Below, in pieces: positions 1 to 11,670 of a stretch of 64,000 bases of DNA. This stretch comes from Phascolomyces articulosus (taxonomy: Eukaryota > Mucoromycota > Mucoromycetes > Mucorales > Lichtheimiaceae): contig JAIXMP010000010.1 of the NCBI GenBank assembly GCA_025677815.1, forward strand, positions 1,364,001 to 1,428,000, in the 5' to 3' direction. Position 1 is the first letter of the stretch. Each line of letters starts with the position of its first letter. Position numbers and translations under genes: made by a program. The notes under the pieces are model-generated. The model was not told the origin of the DNA, ran no database searches, and worked only from the letters and a program-made list of their open reading frames with translations.

Positions 1-2182
1 ATTATAGTGATTGTCGGGCTAAAACAATAAATAGAATCTTCTATATTTTACCATGATGTCTTCTCTCTTCTCGTGATATGTCTTGATTTATAACCTTTTC
101 GCTTTCTCTTCTCATTTATTTCCTATATTTGACATAACCTATGAACAGCATACAAGCAACACCAAACAAGACTATGAAATTATTCCAATTATATCCTTTT
201 TCAAATAAACCTGAGGGAATAAGGGATGTATTGCTTACCAGGTGTGATTAATGATAAAAAATATGTTTTTTTTTGTTTATCCGTTTCTTCCAGTAATGCT
301 GCTTGTATCACTATAAATACGTTATTACCGATTATTGCTATTTTGCTCATCATGTAATACAAGGTTTATTTTGCTAAGCAGCAAGAACATTTGCGAAGAA
401 AAGGAGAAAAAACGTGGAGTACAAAATAGATAACTTTAAATTATAAAAACCGTCGTTGATGACACTTTTTTATCTTTATTATATTTGTAACTTAGCAAAA
501 AAGAACTATATAGATTTTATCTTCTTCATCTATTATATATCATCACATTATAGCTGATTATAATTTTATCATATTGTCAAGCTTATTTTTGGCATTTTAT
601 TCAATAGGCTCTACTTTATCCATTCTTTGTCTTTTTTTCTTTCTTTCTTTCTTATCATCTTTTCCTTTTCCTTTCTTCTGTTTTCACTCTTTTTCATCAC
701 AATCACTATTGTATCCCCAGTAATCAAGGTGGTCATTATCACTATGTTCATTTTTTTCAGGATAACCCCCATCGACGTGACTTCTATCTAAACTTCGATT
801 ATCATTCACTACTAATGGTAACAACTTCAAAAAACATACCATCATCATTCTCGAGAGAAATAAAATAATCGGAAGCAGTCGTAATGGTAATGGTACTTTG
901 TATATAATTACTCGGACCAACGGAAAATTCCCTTTCTATAAAGGTACTAAATAACGTTATTGTACTTATTGATGGTATGACTTTTGTGATGCGTAAAAGT
1001 AGCAGGTATATTTGTAATTTCTAATGTAATCGTCGTAATCGTTGACAGGACAGCTATAAATGATAACAATATCCTGAGTTGTAGTGGTAACTGGAACAAT
1101 AGTAGTTATAGATACAGGATGACACTGAGCTGGGAGCATTACTACTGCTACTGCTAGCTGAACTTGATTCTTCCGGAAATGATGATGGACTCGAACTTGA
1201 TAGTAAAATTGATGAGCTACTGGTACTACCAAATTTAAATGTAATTATTTTTATTTACTCACTTACGTATCGGCAAGATTGCATAATGATTTTTTTTTTT
1301 GTGAAGACAACTTAACAGTTAAATAGATAATAACAACCGTGATCGGCTTCTGAGAATTTATTAGATTGTTATATTATAGGTTCATGATATGTGGTGTGTT
1401 TTAGCAGTAAATAAAATCTATTAAAGTAGTATTTTCTTCTTCGTACTATCTCTTAGTAATATCAAGTATTATGGTTCAAATATTTAAAGTTGACCATATA
1501 TAGGAGTACATGATTAATATATATTATTAATGCTTATTGACGTTTTTTTACAACAAGTGCGTGTTATGTGCTGCTTACATATATAAGCGTGTGTGAAGGA
1601 TAACAAATTTATGTGTCATTATTGTTGAGAATTATATATTATACAGTTAAATGTTATATATTCAAAAAGAAGCGTGTTTTCAGAAGGATCACATATAAAA
1701 AAATACAGGATGGTATACACAATGATAAAATATTGCCTTAATTATATTATTATCATTATTATTAATATTGTGTAGGAAAAAATAACGAAAACACAGCTAT
1801 ATCGTGGTATATTTGGACTTGAGCTATTGATCTTTTATGGATCTGCCTATATTTTTATAAAAATAGATAAGTATTTAAAGGAGAATAGCTTACATTACTG
1901 GAAGAAGTCATTTAAATTGACACTAATAACTGTACCTTGAATTTTTCTGTAATACGAGAAGCACACCCACCATCTTGTTTTTCTGTTCCCATAATGTATA
2001 TTGCATTTGTGTTGGCTATCGTTAGCAGGACACAATTGCCAGTTTCATTCATTTTGCCCCGGAAAAATGTATTCGCTGAAGGAAGTACAATGATAGAAAG
2101 AAGAAATTTAAACGTTGTATGTTTATGCTTATGGCTAATGGTATATTACTTGTTCTTTTCTTGATGTAGTAACACTGAAAGA
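1..2182. other. Gene-poor left edge
   Basis: This AT-rich stretch has no gene that I can model. Open frames here are short and biased by simple sequence. The one item of note is a Ser/Thr-rich stretch on the minus strand at about 684-1235, listed separately. The rest holds poly-T and AT runs only. Confidence 0.6.
684..1235 (-). pseudogene. Possible decayed Ser/Thr-rich (mucin-like) coding remnant
   Basis: Read on the minus strand, successive short stretches in different frames are all Ser- or Thr-rich. A serine-rich run lies at about 1235-1115, followed by a Thr/Val-rich run (it includes IVPVTTTTQDIVI) and further Thr-rich pieces to about 850. No single frame stays open and no convincing intron set joins them. 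This would fit a frameshifted cell-wall or secreted protein gene. It could equally be biased simple sequence, so the call is weak. Confidence 0.2.
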
Positions 2183-2667
2183 TCATCGGCGATTGTTATT
2201 TTCTCTCAGATCTCGATAAACAGGTGGAGGAGGACCAATTACTTCACTTCCATAGGATGGTGGTGGAAGATCCATTTCAATAGCTGTGTGAGATTCGACT
2301 GCAGTGACAATTGATGTTGGTTCTTGATTGCTGGTTGGTTGGGGGATAGTATTTTGTTCTTGTTGTTGTGTTCTTGTTGATGATGTATTGTTTTGATTTC
2401 TAAAGTTATTGACCGCGAAGGAGAAAGCTATTTCCAAATAAGAATTAAAATCAAAGTATTAATACACACATATCGTGCTTGTATTTCTCCCTTTGTTGTT
2501 TTTATTCTATTGAGTCAGCACTTACAAGCATCATTTCTACCTTGCTGCTGTCTTGATAATTGAGCAGGTTTTTTCTTTTCGTTCTCATGATAAGCCTTTA
2601 TAACATATATCACAATAGCTACAATAAAACTTATAACGGCAAGAACAATTATAATAGTAATATCCAT
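2183..2667 (-). CDS. Small single-pass membrane protein with PPxY motifs (copy 1)
   Basis: The model is two exons, complement(2183..2427, 2526..2667), giving 128 aa. The intron of 98 nt has donor GTAAGT and is phase 1. Residues 4-24 form one hydrophobic membrane segment with almost no N-terminal domain, followed by a Lys-rich cytosolic flank (EKKKP). The tail is Gln/Asn/Thr-rich and ends with PPSY (103-106) and PPVY (115-118). PPxY is the known ligand of WW domains, as in NEDD4/Rsp5 ubiquitin ligases. An adaptor role is therefore inferred, not shown. An in-frame ATG at 2730 would add 21 residues; I chose 2667 because the paralogues begin at the membrane segment. The closest relative is the copy at 25.6 kb, which shares the pattern MDLxPPxYGxE...PPPPVY. 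Confidence 0.75.
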
Positions 2668-3846
2668 AATAGATCGAATTCCTTGTAGAAAATGAAAAAG
2701 AAAGAGAAAGAAAGTGTACGATGCATTCATTTGTATGTGAAACTTTTTTTATTGGTTTGTTTTGTACTACTTTTGAACGGACTCAAATTCATTGCTGAGC
2801 ATATAAAAACGACGTTCGAAACTGGTTCAACTTTCTATGTATGACAATAAAAAAGTTTAGAATATTGGAATGTTCAAGTTTAAAATTAGCATCGAATAAG
2901 TTTATTATAGGCATGAGTTGCACATCTTTATTTTTTCTGATAATTATGAAAAAAATGGTTGTATATACTATGGTTATCTGTAAAGAAAACTATTCTCTCG
3001 AAATAAATCGAAAAAGAACTGAATTAGGATAAGTGCATAAAAGCAAACGGTAAATTTAGGGTGTTTTTTTGAGAGAAATACTTTTCATAGTTGTTTTTAT
3101 AATATGCCACCAAATAAGTAGTTACACTTGTGTACCATCTGTCAAACTGTTGAATATAGATATTTACCTATAAACATGAATTCATTGGGATGGTGAGCAA
3201 CTTTTCGATTTTCGAGATGTTTTTTTATGACAATATACTTATAGTGTTTAGTAATAATATAAATTTTTTAAATAAAATTTATTAGAAATGTTAATGATGG
3301 ATAGATTATGTCAGCAAGGATTGATATGGATATAAGTGTTATTGTTACATAGATGATGGTAAACAAAAATAGAGTATTTATATTACGTTTATTCACATGC
3401 TATCTTAGTGATAAGTTCATAAATGTATAAATAGTAGATCATACATTGAGCTATATTACACGACCATCATTGTTTCGAACAACAATTGCAGTCACTGTCA
3501 TTGGTGAATTAAATTATAGTATTCATTAAAAGTCATATAATAATTTCTATATTATTTACATATAGGTGATTACACCATTTTCCTCTAATATATATATACA
3601 TTTAAACAGTTACAATAATTAAGCATTTACACAAAAGTATTCCAGATATAGAATGCTGGTTTATGCGTTTGCATCCAAAATTTCTCTCTGGCCATTATCG
3701 TTACACAGATTGTATGATTTCAGGGATGAGGATGCTAATGTAAAAAAACAACCAAATACGTAAATATATATAGCGTGATGTGGTGTTAAAATGGAGTTGG
3801 ATTAGCTGATGATCCATACATTTTTCTGGGAATTGATATATTGTAG
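2668..3846. other. Intergenic between PPxY copies 1 and 2
   Basis: About 1.2 kb of AT-rich sequence without a supportable gene. It should hold the promoter of copy 1 and the 3' region of copy 2. No clear motif stands out. Confidence 0.6.
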
Positions 3847-4319
3847 TTATGCGATACGTATATCTCTTTGGTAGTTCTGATAAGACGGGGGTGGTGGATT
3901 ATTATCAATCGTAATAATACTTGATACCAGTTGTTCAGATGGTTCATTGTTGTTATACGAAGATAATAATGGTGATGAGGATACTACCGCCGGTTGAGGT
4001 GTTGGTAATATATTATTCTCGATCTGGACCATGGTAAAATGCTCTGGAAATACTGGTGTAGAGATTCCCATGCTTGAAGTATTATTGTTACGAGAGTCTT
4101 CTATTTGTGATTGTTAATCATGATGTTTTCATAGAGTAATTTATCGACTTGAAAAAAAAATAGAGTAACAACCAGGTGTAGGTACCTTTTTTAAGTCTTA
4201 CCATTAGTTACTCTGTTTCTTTCTTTCTTACGACAGGTACTCCAAGTCCAAAGTATAAATAAAGTTAAAAACGTAATTGAAAGAATGATTATTATCAAAA
4301 TATAATAAGGTTCCAACAT
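3847..4319 (-). CDS. Small single-pass membrane protein with PPxY motif (copy 2)
   Basis: The model is complement(3847..4100, 4202..4319), 123 aa. Exon 1 codes for a short start (MLEPYY), a membrane segment at about residues 5-26 ending in Trp-rich WTW, and a basic flank (CRKKER). The 101-nt phase-1 intron has a GTAAGA donor, and the join restores the frame as Asn-Glu-Asp. The tail carries Pro/Ser-rich sequence and a single PPSY at 110-113, close to the C-terminus. Architecture and intron position match the neighbouring copies although the tail sequence has diverged. No signal peptide is seen apart from the membrane segment, so the PPxY tail most likely faces the cytosol. Confidence 0.75.
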
Positions 4320-4865
4320 GATTTCATTAAATAATAAAACGCGAATAAAATCAACTTTTAAATATGTTTTTTTTCATATATTTATTTATATGTTTTATAT
4401 ACTCAGCCTTTATGTTTATGTAGCATGAGGCTTAGGAAGAAATGTCATCTATGATTTATATTTATTTCGGGTAAGCAGCATTTTTTTTTTGTTTTATGCA
4501 TTTTTGTTTTTAAATCATGTTACGATAAGCACCATCATCATAACATTGCATACATATAAATAAATAACGAAGTTGGTGCTTCCCCTGATGATGTCTCAAT
4601 ATTTCGCACGTTGCAGAAGCAAGGTCCAAAAATGGAAATTGACTTGGAGGATTTCGTCCTGGTTGATTTTCCGATCCAATTGAAGTTCGACAATGGTATC
4701 ATGCATGTTCTTTTATTTCGGTGGAACGAGAAGACCATGATGAGATAATTAATGAGTGTTGTCGAGAGATAAATATAAAAATTATGAGTTGTTGGTATAT
4801 CATTATATCTTGTCATTTTATCGTATTAATTAATAGTTTTTTCTTTCATCATTATTATTTGTTAT
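4320..4865. other. Intergenic between PPxY copies 2 and 3
   Basis: About 550 nt, partly less AT-rich at 4560-4740. Short frames exist there on both strands, but none has a start, splice site or similarity that I can defend. Confidence 0.5.
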
Positions 4866-5299
4866 TTATTGTTGATACTGTCGCTGGTGCTGTTGTTGCG
4901 TAATTTGTGTGTCTCGTCGGTGATCGTGGTAAGACGGAGGTGGCATTCGTGGATCAATAATATCTATAGCAACGTTATAAGATGGTGGATCAACTTGCGA
5001 CGTAGGATTTTGATTCATTGATAATTCTCGTTCCATACGCTCCTGTAATAATATCTGTCGATGTCGTTCTTGATAACGTTCAGCTGTTGTTCGTGGTCTC
5101 TCTAGAATTTTGTTTTATATAATTTTAATACGTACGTATAAAAAATTGTTATATGTTTTATTAGTAATAATTTACCATTGGATGCATTATTTTCTCGGGC
5201 TTTCTTAATATGAAAACAAACGATCAACATGGTTACAGCTGTTAATCCAATCACCAAAGCAATAATGGTAATAGCAATATCTCCCTTATCATCATCCAT
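4866..5299 (-). CDS. Small single-pass membrane protein with PPxY motifs (copy 3)
   Basis: The model is complement(4866..5101, 5176..5299), 119 aa. Exon 1 starts MDDDKGD, followed by a membrane segment at about residues 8-29 and a basic flank (HIKKARENN). The 74-nt intron is phase 1 with donor GTAAAT and acceptor CTAG. The cytosolic part is Arg/Gln/Glu-rich and probably helical (residues 43-70). It then has PPSY at 80-83 and PPSY at 96-99, and a Gln-rich end. An upstream in-frame ATG at 5395 would add a Ser/Phe-rich leader; the start at 5299 agrees with the paralogues. Confidence 0.75.
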
Positions 5300-6037
5300 T
5301 TGTCTTCTTGAAATATACGTAGAAAGAGAGAAAGAAAGAAAAAGAGAAAAAGATGTAAAAATTTCGGAGGATCTATAAGTTTCTTTTAGGATCAATTGTG
5401 TGACGGAGGTACAACAATACCAACAAAAATGTTTTGGAATTCAAAGTTGTGCTGTGTATCACGATTCCAAAGTCTCGTAATGGTATATTTTTACCATATA
5501 TAAAATAAAAAAATTATATTTTTAAACTATCAGATCAGTAGATCAATGCACATTAAAAATGTGGAATTAATGATCCTTGATTTAATAAAATTATTAAATT
5601 AATAATCTTGACAAGTTTTACTGGTTGGATCTGATTTCAAAGTGTGAGAGTCTATCATCATCATTTCTTTTTGTTTGTTTGTAGGTAAGGTGACACAAAA
5701 AAATAATACAAAAGGAGGTGTTGCCTTGTTGCCAAAGAATGTGGTATTTTATTTAAACCAACCAAACAAAAAAAATATTACCATTATTATTATTTAGATA
5801 TTTACATATGATTAGTGTCAAAAACAAAGAGAAGGATGTATGTATATATAAAATATTATATAGAGAAAAGTTGAAAAGATAAAAAACATAAAGGTATAGA
5901 GGAAATGAATGTTTTTCCAAATATAAATAATAGTAGAAAGAGAAAATATCACTGAAAACTACAGCTGGTATAAAGAAGTATTTGAATATATATATGATGT
6001 TGATAATGACGATGATGTCGATGATGATGATGAATGA
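5300..6037. other. Intergenic between PPxY copies 3 and 4
   Basis: About 740 nt of AT-rich sequence. No gene is seen; it serves as the promoter side of copy 3 and the 3' side of copy 4. Confidence 0.6.
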
Positions 6038-6509
6038 TTATCGAATTCGCGTATCAAGATGATGGTTTTTATATGCTGGTGGCGGTGGAGGAAGCAATAC
6101 ATTTCTTGTTGATTGTTCTGGATTTGTAGCATTATGTTGTTCAGAGTATGAAGGTGGAAGAGCACTTTCTTCATCGGTAGGTCGAGTCGTCAAAATTGTA
6201 TCTTCGTCATATCGATAAACAACCTGTGAATCAACAATTTGTTGCCATCGTTCCATTTGTTGACGTTGGCGTCGTTCTTGTCGTTGTCTTATTTTTTCTG
6301 TTATGATGAAACAATATAGAAATAATAATTCTGTGAGATTTACATGTATATTTTTATATGAAATAAGTAAAACGTAAGATTATCAAAAAAAATATAAATA
6401 AATTACGTTTTTTCTTCATGTCTTTGTAAGCATGAACATGGAAGCAAAGAGCGATTACAGCGAGCATAGCGACAATGATAATAGCAACAATAAGAGCTTC
6501 ATTAATCAT
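6038..6509 (-). CDS. Small single-pass membrane protein with PPxY motifs (copy 4)
   Basis: The model is complement(6038..6297, 6407..6509), 120 aa. Exon 1 encodes MINEA, a membrane segment at residues 6-24 and a His/Lys-rich flank (HAYKDMKKK). The 109-nt intron is again phase 1. Exon 2 opens with a very basic Arg/Gln helix (residues 35-52) that resembles the same region of copy 3, then PPSY (82-85) and a five-proline run with PPAY (107-110) just before the end. Copies 3 and 4 look like the closest tandem pair, sharing the basic helix plus two PPxY sites. The role is inferred as for copy 1. Confidence 0.75.
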
Positions 6510-7966
6510 TCCCCTTCCCGCCTTCTTTTATATAAAAACAGAGAATCGTCGGAGGAAGAAACAAAAGAAAAAAAAAGACGCATGAGAAGTTTTTTAACTG
6601 ATACTAAAGAGCTTATCAGCTGGTTTCACATAGTATTTAGATTTATAGTTGTCATGAGGCAAATATTTTCATCTGGCGATCTTATCAAGTAAAGTAATGT
6701 GCAACTAATGTGTTGTTTTATTTCGTGTGTAAAAATCACTGTACCTATTTCCTTTTTTTTCTCAGGGAAATCATAAAGTACTATTTATCATCTAAGTGAA
6801 CTACTACTTGATTAAATTATAATTCTAATAGTTTTTTTTACGTCATAGATCTTATTATGTAAAAAAGATACACTTTTTTCTATCTTTTTTTTGATACGTT
6901 TACTTGTACGAGAAAAAAAGATTATTTTTAATAACGCATGAGGTATTTTATATACTACTTTCATCAACACAAAAAAAAAAAATACTCTCACACTCTCACA
7001 CACATACCTTGATTTATATACAGCAGCAATATACTACTGCGTGAGTGATTTAAAAGCAGAATGACAATGAGGTCATGCGTTTTCAAGAAACAACTACTAT
7101 TGCCAAGACACATTAATACAGAATGAAATAAATCATGCTTGTCAACTGCATTTTACATATTCTAACCTTCTCTCACCTCCGAATCAAATTATCAGGTGAG
7201 AAAGATATAGGATGAATAAAAGTATTCCATGGAGTGGAATTGTAAATGTTGAAAATCAAAAACTATATATGGTTACCAACCCTTTTGACTCCTGATTGTT
7301 TGCCAAAATTGAAGTGCTCGAATCAGGCAGATATATTTTGGGTCCACAAATGCAAACCATATTTTACAAATCGGACACATCCAAATAATTTTATATATAG
7401 ATTAACGATGTATGACAAGGTGACTAGTGTTTTTTCATTAGACAAGCAGTTGCTTACATGAGCAATGTCCAAGTTGAGGGTAATATCAAGTTGTTGGGAG
7501 GAATCTCAGTAGAGATAAAGTATAGAGCATTAGCATATGACAATATTCTACGTTATGCTTACATAAAACACAATTTATTATTCAATAAAAAAAAAGAAAG
7601 CAACTGCCCTTCATATTATAAATAAAACAACAACAACAATAGAGAATATAACCATTTAAATAACCAAGGTCAATATACAGAAACAACCAGATGTGGCCTT
7701 ACTGTCATAATAAATTACATGTTGATTCAGACGATCGATATTGTTGGGGATACGTTCCCTTTTTAGTCACTGCAACTAATCCTCCTTCAATGACCAGTAA
7801 TACTAAATATCAAAAGAATATGTAAGGCAAACACGTCCTTTCACCCACAATATCATTATCCGTTCACCCAACGTGAGTTTGAATCGTTAAAGAAATTCAT
7901 AAAAATCCATATATTATTATTCTGAAAAAAAAATTCGTCTATGATACATTAATTTTTATTAATTTT
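6510..7966. other. Intergenic, upstream of PPxY copy 4 and downstream of bL21m
   Basis: About 1.45 kb. A 71-codon open frame at 7246-7461 (+) shows no family resemblance and no splicing partner, so I do not call it a gene. Poly-A and poly-T runs are common. Confidence 0.6.
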
Positions 7967-8648
7967 TTAATCCAATGCATTTACATCCACTTTAGAAATT
8001 CTAAGCACTGTGTGGGTTTGCTTATGTTCAATTGTACGCTTATAGTTCTTTCTTCTCTTCTTTTTGACAATTTGGATCAATTTGCTTTTAGGATGTTCAA
8101 TGACGGTGGCTGTGATATCATAAAAACCTTCATTGACATAGGGTTGACCCTTGACGGTATAATCCTTGCTACCAAGTTCACGTACTCGATCCAATTTTAG
8201 TACGTCTCCAACCTTGACGTCCTTTAATCGGTTTACAATAACTTGGTCGTTCTTTGTAATAAGGAACGGGCGACCTGCAATTTCTGCGATCGCGTAATAT
8301 CGTAATTGATTTCGTAATTTGGTTATCAAGTCTTTGGTCGTGGCATCAGTTTGGACATTTCGAACAAAGTCTAATAAAATCATATCATATGTTTTCATTA
8401 GTCATTTTTCTTAAAAACAACCAGTTAATGAAAGGAAGAGGTGTTGTGTCAGACAATAACAAAAATAATAATACGTTACTCTTTGTCGGCATGGCCACTA
8501 TAAATAAACAAAAGAAAGATAAATGGAATAATTTAGTATAATTGCTATTTGTTGTTCTTAAATATATATATATATTCAGAATAATAAAATTACCTCGCGT
8601 AGCAAGGGACTGGATGGCCCCCACACCCTTCATTGCCGTCAAGAACAT
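7967..8648 (-). CDS. mrpl21: Mitochondrial large-subunit ribosomal protein bL21m
   Basis: The model is complement(7967..8370, 8480..8497, 8594..8648), 158 aa. It is a component of the mitochondrial 50S subunit. The first ~25 residues are basic and free of acidic residues, as expected of a presequence. The L21 fold covers about residues 40-150, with the AEIAGRPFLITKNDQ strand, the VKVGDVLKLDRV segment and the very basic KKKRRKNYKRT stretch that binds rRNA. Exon 2 is only 18 nt. The intron before exon 3 uses donor GTAACG and acceptor TTATTAG, and has a good branch site (TGACTAATG) 25-35 nt upstream. An alternative start inside the last exon region would lose the presequence. The identification is firm; the exact joints of the micro-exon are less so. 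Confidence 0.85.
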
Positions 8649-8860
8649 TTTATGTATATTATGTGTAAAGGTTGTCAAATAAAGCAAACTGCACAATGAA
8701 GTGGCTTTTCAATACCTGGTCCAAATTAGCGGGTCCATAAAAAGTCGATTACTATGTTTGGAGGTGCCTTTTTTTTCGCGCTTTCAGGTCCGGTTTAAGC
8801 TATAAAGAATTGGTCGCCTATCAGAACCAGCTTTATCGAACCCGATAAACTTATTTTATA

Positions 8861-10009
8861 ATGTCAAAGTATATTCCATCAACGTTGGAAAATAACACGT
8901 AGAAACTGGAGTCTATTGTTGTCTCGTACGCCCAAGTTGAGGCACCTCTTGATAACAACAACAACTATACTCAAGTCATTAAATATGCATCGACCACCGT
9001 TACTCAGATCAAGCAACCACTTCTTCTCACAGTACTTGATCGTAGAGCGTTTGCATTTAGAATGAATAGCTTATTTAATGATACTATTACAGATGCACGT
9101 GAAATGATATCTATTGCCTCACATCACCTATTATGGGTTATTTACGAATAAACAATCTTTATTCTATGCAAAGCAAGGAATAGCTAGCTATTGGCACGTG
9201 CGAAGCTGGACTCTAAAAGGCATCACAGGAAGATCATCCAACAAGCTATCTACAACTTGCTAAGAAAAAGAATACATCCTTAAAACAAATCGACACGCGT
9301 ATTGACTTTATAAGCAGACTCCTGATCGAATTAACGCAGTATATTTTGACCAGACCGCCAATATATCAAGATGATAAAGCGACGTTTTAACAGTTTTTGG
9401 GAAACAGGGAGACACACTATATCGCATTGTGCTTCAGCGTGGTCTAAATTGAATGCGAATTGTTGTTCCGAAAATAATACTGTGATAGCAAATCATCCTA
9501 TTCATATTGGTCCACACGTTTACGACCTCGTATTGTACACACCAGAGATGAAATTGTAAAAGCCATGTCGCTGCCATGAACAACAGTTATCTTAAGAATA
9601 TCAAATCTCTTTATATCAATTCATATTTTAACCAATTTTACTAAATTACTAAAACATAAAAATACACACATCTTGTTGAAACATAACAATAGATTTTTAC
9701 AAAGGAGAGGATATTCCACAATCCTTGACGATGACAAAACATTGACAACACTGAAGCTAGATTTACATTATTGTGGAACAAACTTTAAACTGAGCAGTTT
9801 ATTTCACACATGCAACCATCTCACTCGACTGAAATATTCTACGCCTAATAATCTTTCAAGCATGATTGACAAAGACGACTTATATGTTTGAACAAGTCCG
9901 TTTTAATGAAGATGAATTTAATGAATTTGATGATTATGACGAGTTTCATCGCTATGATGATTCTTATAATGAATTTGGTAGTGATGATGAAGAGTATGGA
10001 GAATGTTGA
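8861..10009 (+). pseudogene. Decayed TPR/F-box/LRR protein gene
   Basis: A reading starts at ATG 8861, meets TAG after 13 codons, and continues with recognisable protein sequence in shifting frames. A TPR-like N-terminus shows LTVLDRRAFAFRMNSLF. A frameshift near 9130 leads to YLRINNLYSMQSKE, then two in-frame stops, then IDTRIDFISRLLIELTQYIL, which is the usual F-box opening. The F-box remainder (RHTISHCASAWSKLN) sits in another frame at 9371-9559. LRR-like pieces (LKNIKSLYIN near 9593; LTTLKLDLHYC at 9673-9891) and an acidic tail to 9009+1000 follow. Such TPR plus F-box plus LRR proteins are common in Mucorales as SCF adaptors. At least two stops and three frameshifts make a working product implausible. 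Confidence 0.75.
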
Positions 10010-10386
10010 TTTAATAAAAGATATACTTCTTAAAATATATAGTTCTGTATACAATGAAGTGTACGTTTTAAATGTTGACAATTGATCATTATATGCGCAT
10101 ATATACACATAACCAAAAATCACTGGTTAAACAGATATATAGAGCCTTTATATGAATCTTATTTTTATCCCATGATTAATATCAATCCATATCTTCACTA
10201 TATAAAACATATACTCTTTTTTATTGATTTGTTAAATGGATAACACATCAAGGAGGCGTTTATCTTTGCATGAATTTTATGAAATTTATAATTGTGGCTT
10301 TGCTTCAGCATAGATAGTTACTAGACCGAATTTTGAAAGGATGTTTCCTTTCACCAACTTTTATTTTTTCATTTAACTTTTGAACC
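10010..10386. other. Intergenic, upstream of the LYAR gene
   Basis: About 380 nt of AT-rich sequence with no gene. It holds the presumed LYAR promoter. Confidence 0.6.
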
Positions 10387-11324
10387 ATGGTCAGGTACGA
10401 AAAATCTGCGAGCACTTTATGTTCAAACCAATTGAATAAAAAAGTAAAAGTATGCATTCTTAACCTCGATGGTTTCTATCTCTCTCCTCGAATACGTTTT
10501 TAGCTTCCAGTGCGATTATTGCGGCGACGTTGTAAAAAAACCCAAACTCGATCAACATCGTAATCGATGCCATTCCACGTTTACATGTATTGATTGCTCA
10601 ACAACATTCCAAGGAATAGATTATAAGTCACATACTTCTTGTATTTCAGAAGCTGAAAAATACCAAAAAACTTTATACAAGGGAAAGGTAGTTTCAGAAT
10701 TTTTTATATATATGCTACAGGGCGAAAGAGAATCATTTACTTACTGTCAACATTGTATAAAAACTTTCAGGGCAAAAAGAACAACAATAATGGACAAAGC
10801 AATAACAATAATAAGAAACCAGAACAACAACAAAAGAAGGATACACCTGCTTCAAAACCGTTGTCTCTTGTTGAAGAATTAAAGAAAAAGAAAGATGAAG
10901 AAACTGCATCATCAGGTGAAAAACGTAAGCAAGATGAAGAAGAACAATCCACCAAGTCTAACAAAAAGGCCAAGAAGGAAAACAAATGGGAAGAAACTGA
11001 ACTTCCAAAGGATGTTTCTAAAGCGCTTGAACTTGCTTTGCGTGAAACTCTTCGGGCTTCTAAGGTATATATCTTATGAATGTGTCATAGCATGGAAAGG
11101 ATAAAGATAGAAAAAAAGGAGTTATATAACAACGCTGTTAATATATTCGTCTTGTTTTGAATTAGACACCATTGTCTATTAAGGATGCCCGCAAGAAAGC
11201 TATTAAGCTTTTAATTTCTCACCCCAAATCAACAAATAATGATAAGAAGGAACTCAAGGAAAAATTTGACGAGGGATTGGTTGTTAGTTCGGCAGATGAT
11301 GTTATTACTGTCAAGACTGCGTAA
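10387..11324 (+). CDS. lyar: LYAR-type C2HC zinc-finger nucleolar protein
   Basis: Exons are 10387..10394, 10504..10687, 10771..11064 and 11166..11324, giving 214 aa. Exon 1 is only 8 nt (ATG GTC AG) and joins to give MVSFQCDYCG, the typical opening of this family. Two zinc knuckles are complete: C6, C9, H21, C25 and C31, C34, H46, C49. A Lys/Glu/Asn-rich low-complexity middle (65-140) follows, then a conserved C-terminal helical region (WEETELPKDVSKALELAL) that probably packs as a small domain. LYAR proteins are nucleolar and act in cell growth and pre-rRNA processing; this role is taken from the family. All joints are in phase with GT-AG borders. The long in-frame read-through of intron 1 would give a different N-terminus, which I reject. 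Confidence 0.88.
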
Positions 11325-11670
11325 AAAAATATACACAATCAACCTATTTTCACATAATACTTTACATATTTCTACAATCCATATAACTTGCATATACTTT
11401 TTTTCGCGACCGTTTGTAATTTAATCCACAAAAAGAAAAATTTTACCGCTACTCTTTGCATAATAACAACAACAATAATAATAAAGACTATTTATTACAA
11501 CAACATACAGTATATTATACAAGCAATTATATTCAATATACAAATATAGAAAAGTAGTTAAATAATAAGTATAACTCTTTATTTTGTTTTCAAATATACA
11601 TATACTATCTAAATATTCATACAGCATATCAAAAGTGACACAACTTGGTTATATTTATATAATAATTTAT
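11325..11670. terminator. Convergent 3' region between LYAR and amylase genes
   Basis: The two genes end tail to tail 346 bp apart. The interval is AT-rich and presumably carries both polyadenylation regions. No single AATAAA signal is decisive; AATAATAATAAAG-like runs lie near 11475. Confidence 0.4.

Noticed and set aside
5102..5395. Longer N-terminus for PPxY copy 3 from ATG 5395
   Set aside because: The added leader is a Ser/Phe-rich translation of a GA/AG-rich tract and is absent from the paralogues.
10767..10985. 72-codon minus-strand frame opposite LYAR exon 3
   Set aside because: It is the antisense shadow of the Lys/Glu-rich LYAR middle; poly-Ser/Phe/Leu composition is what antisense of AAG/GAA repeats gives.
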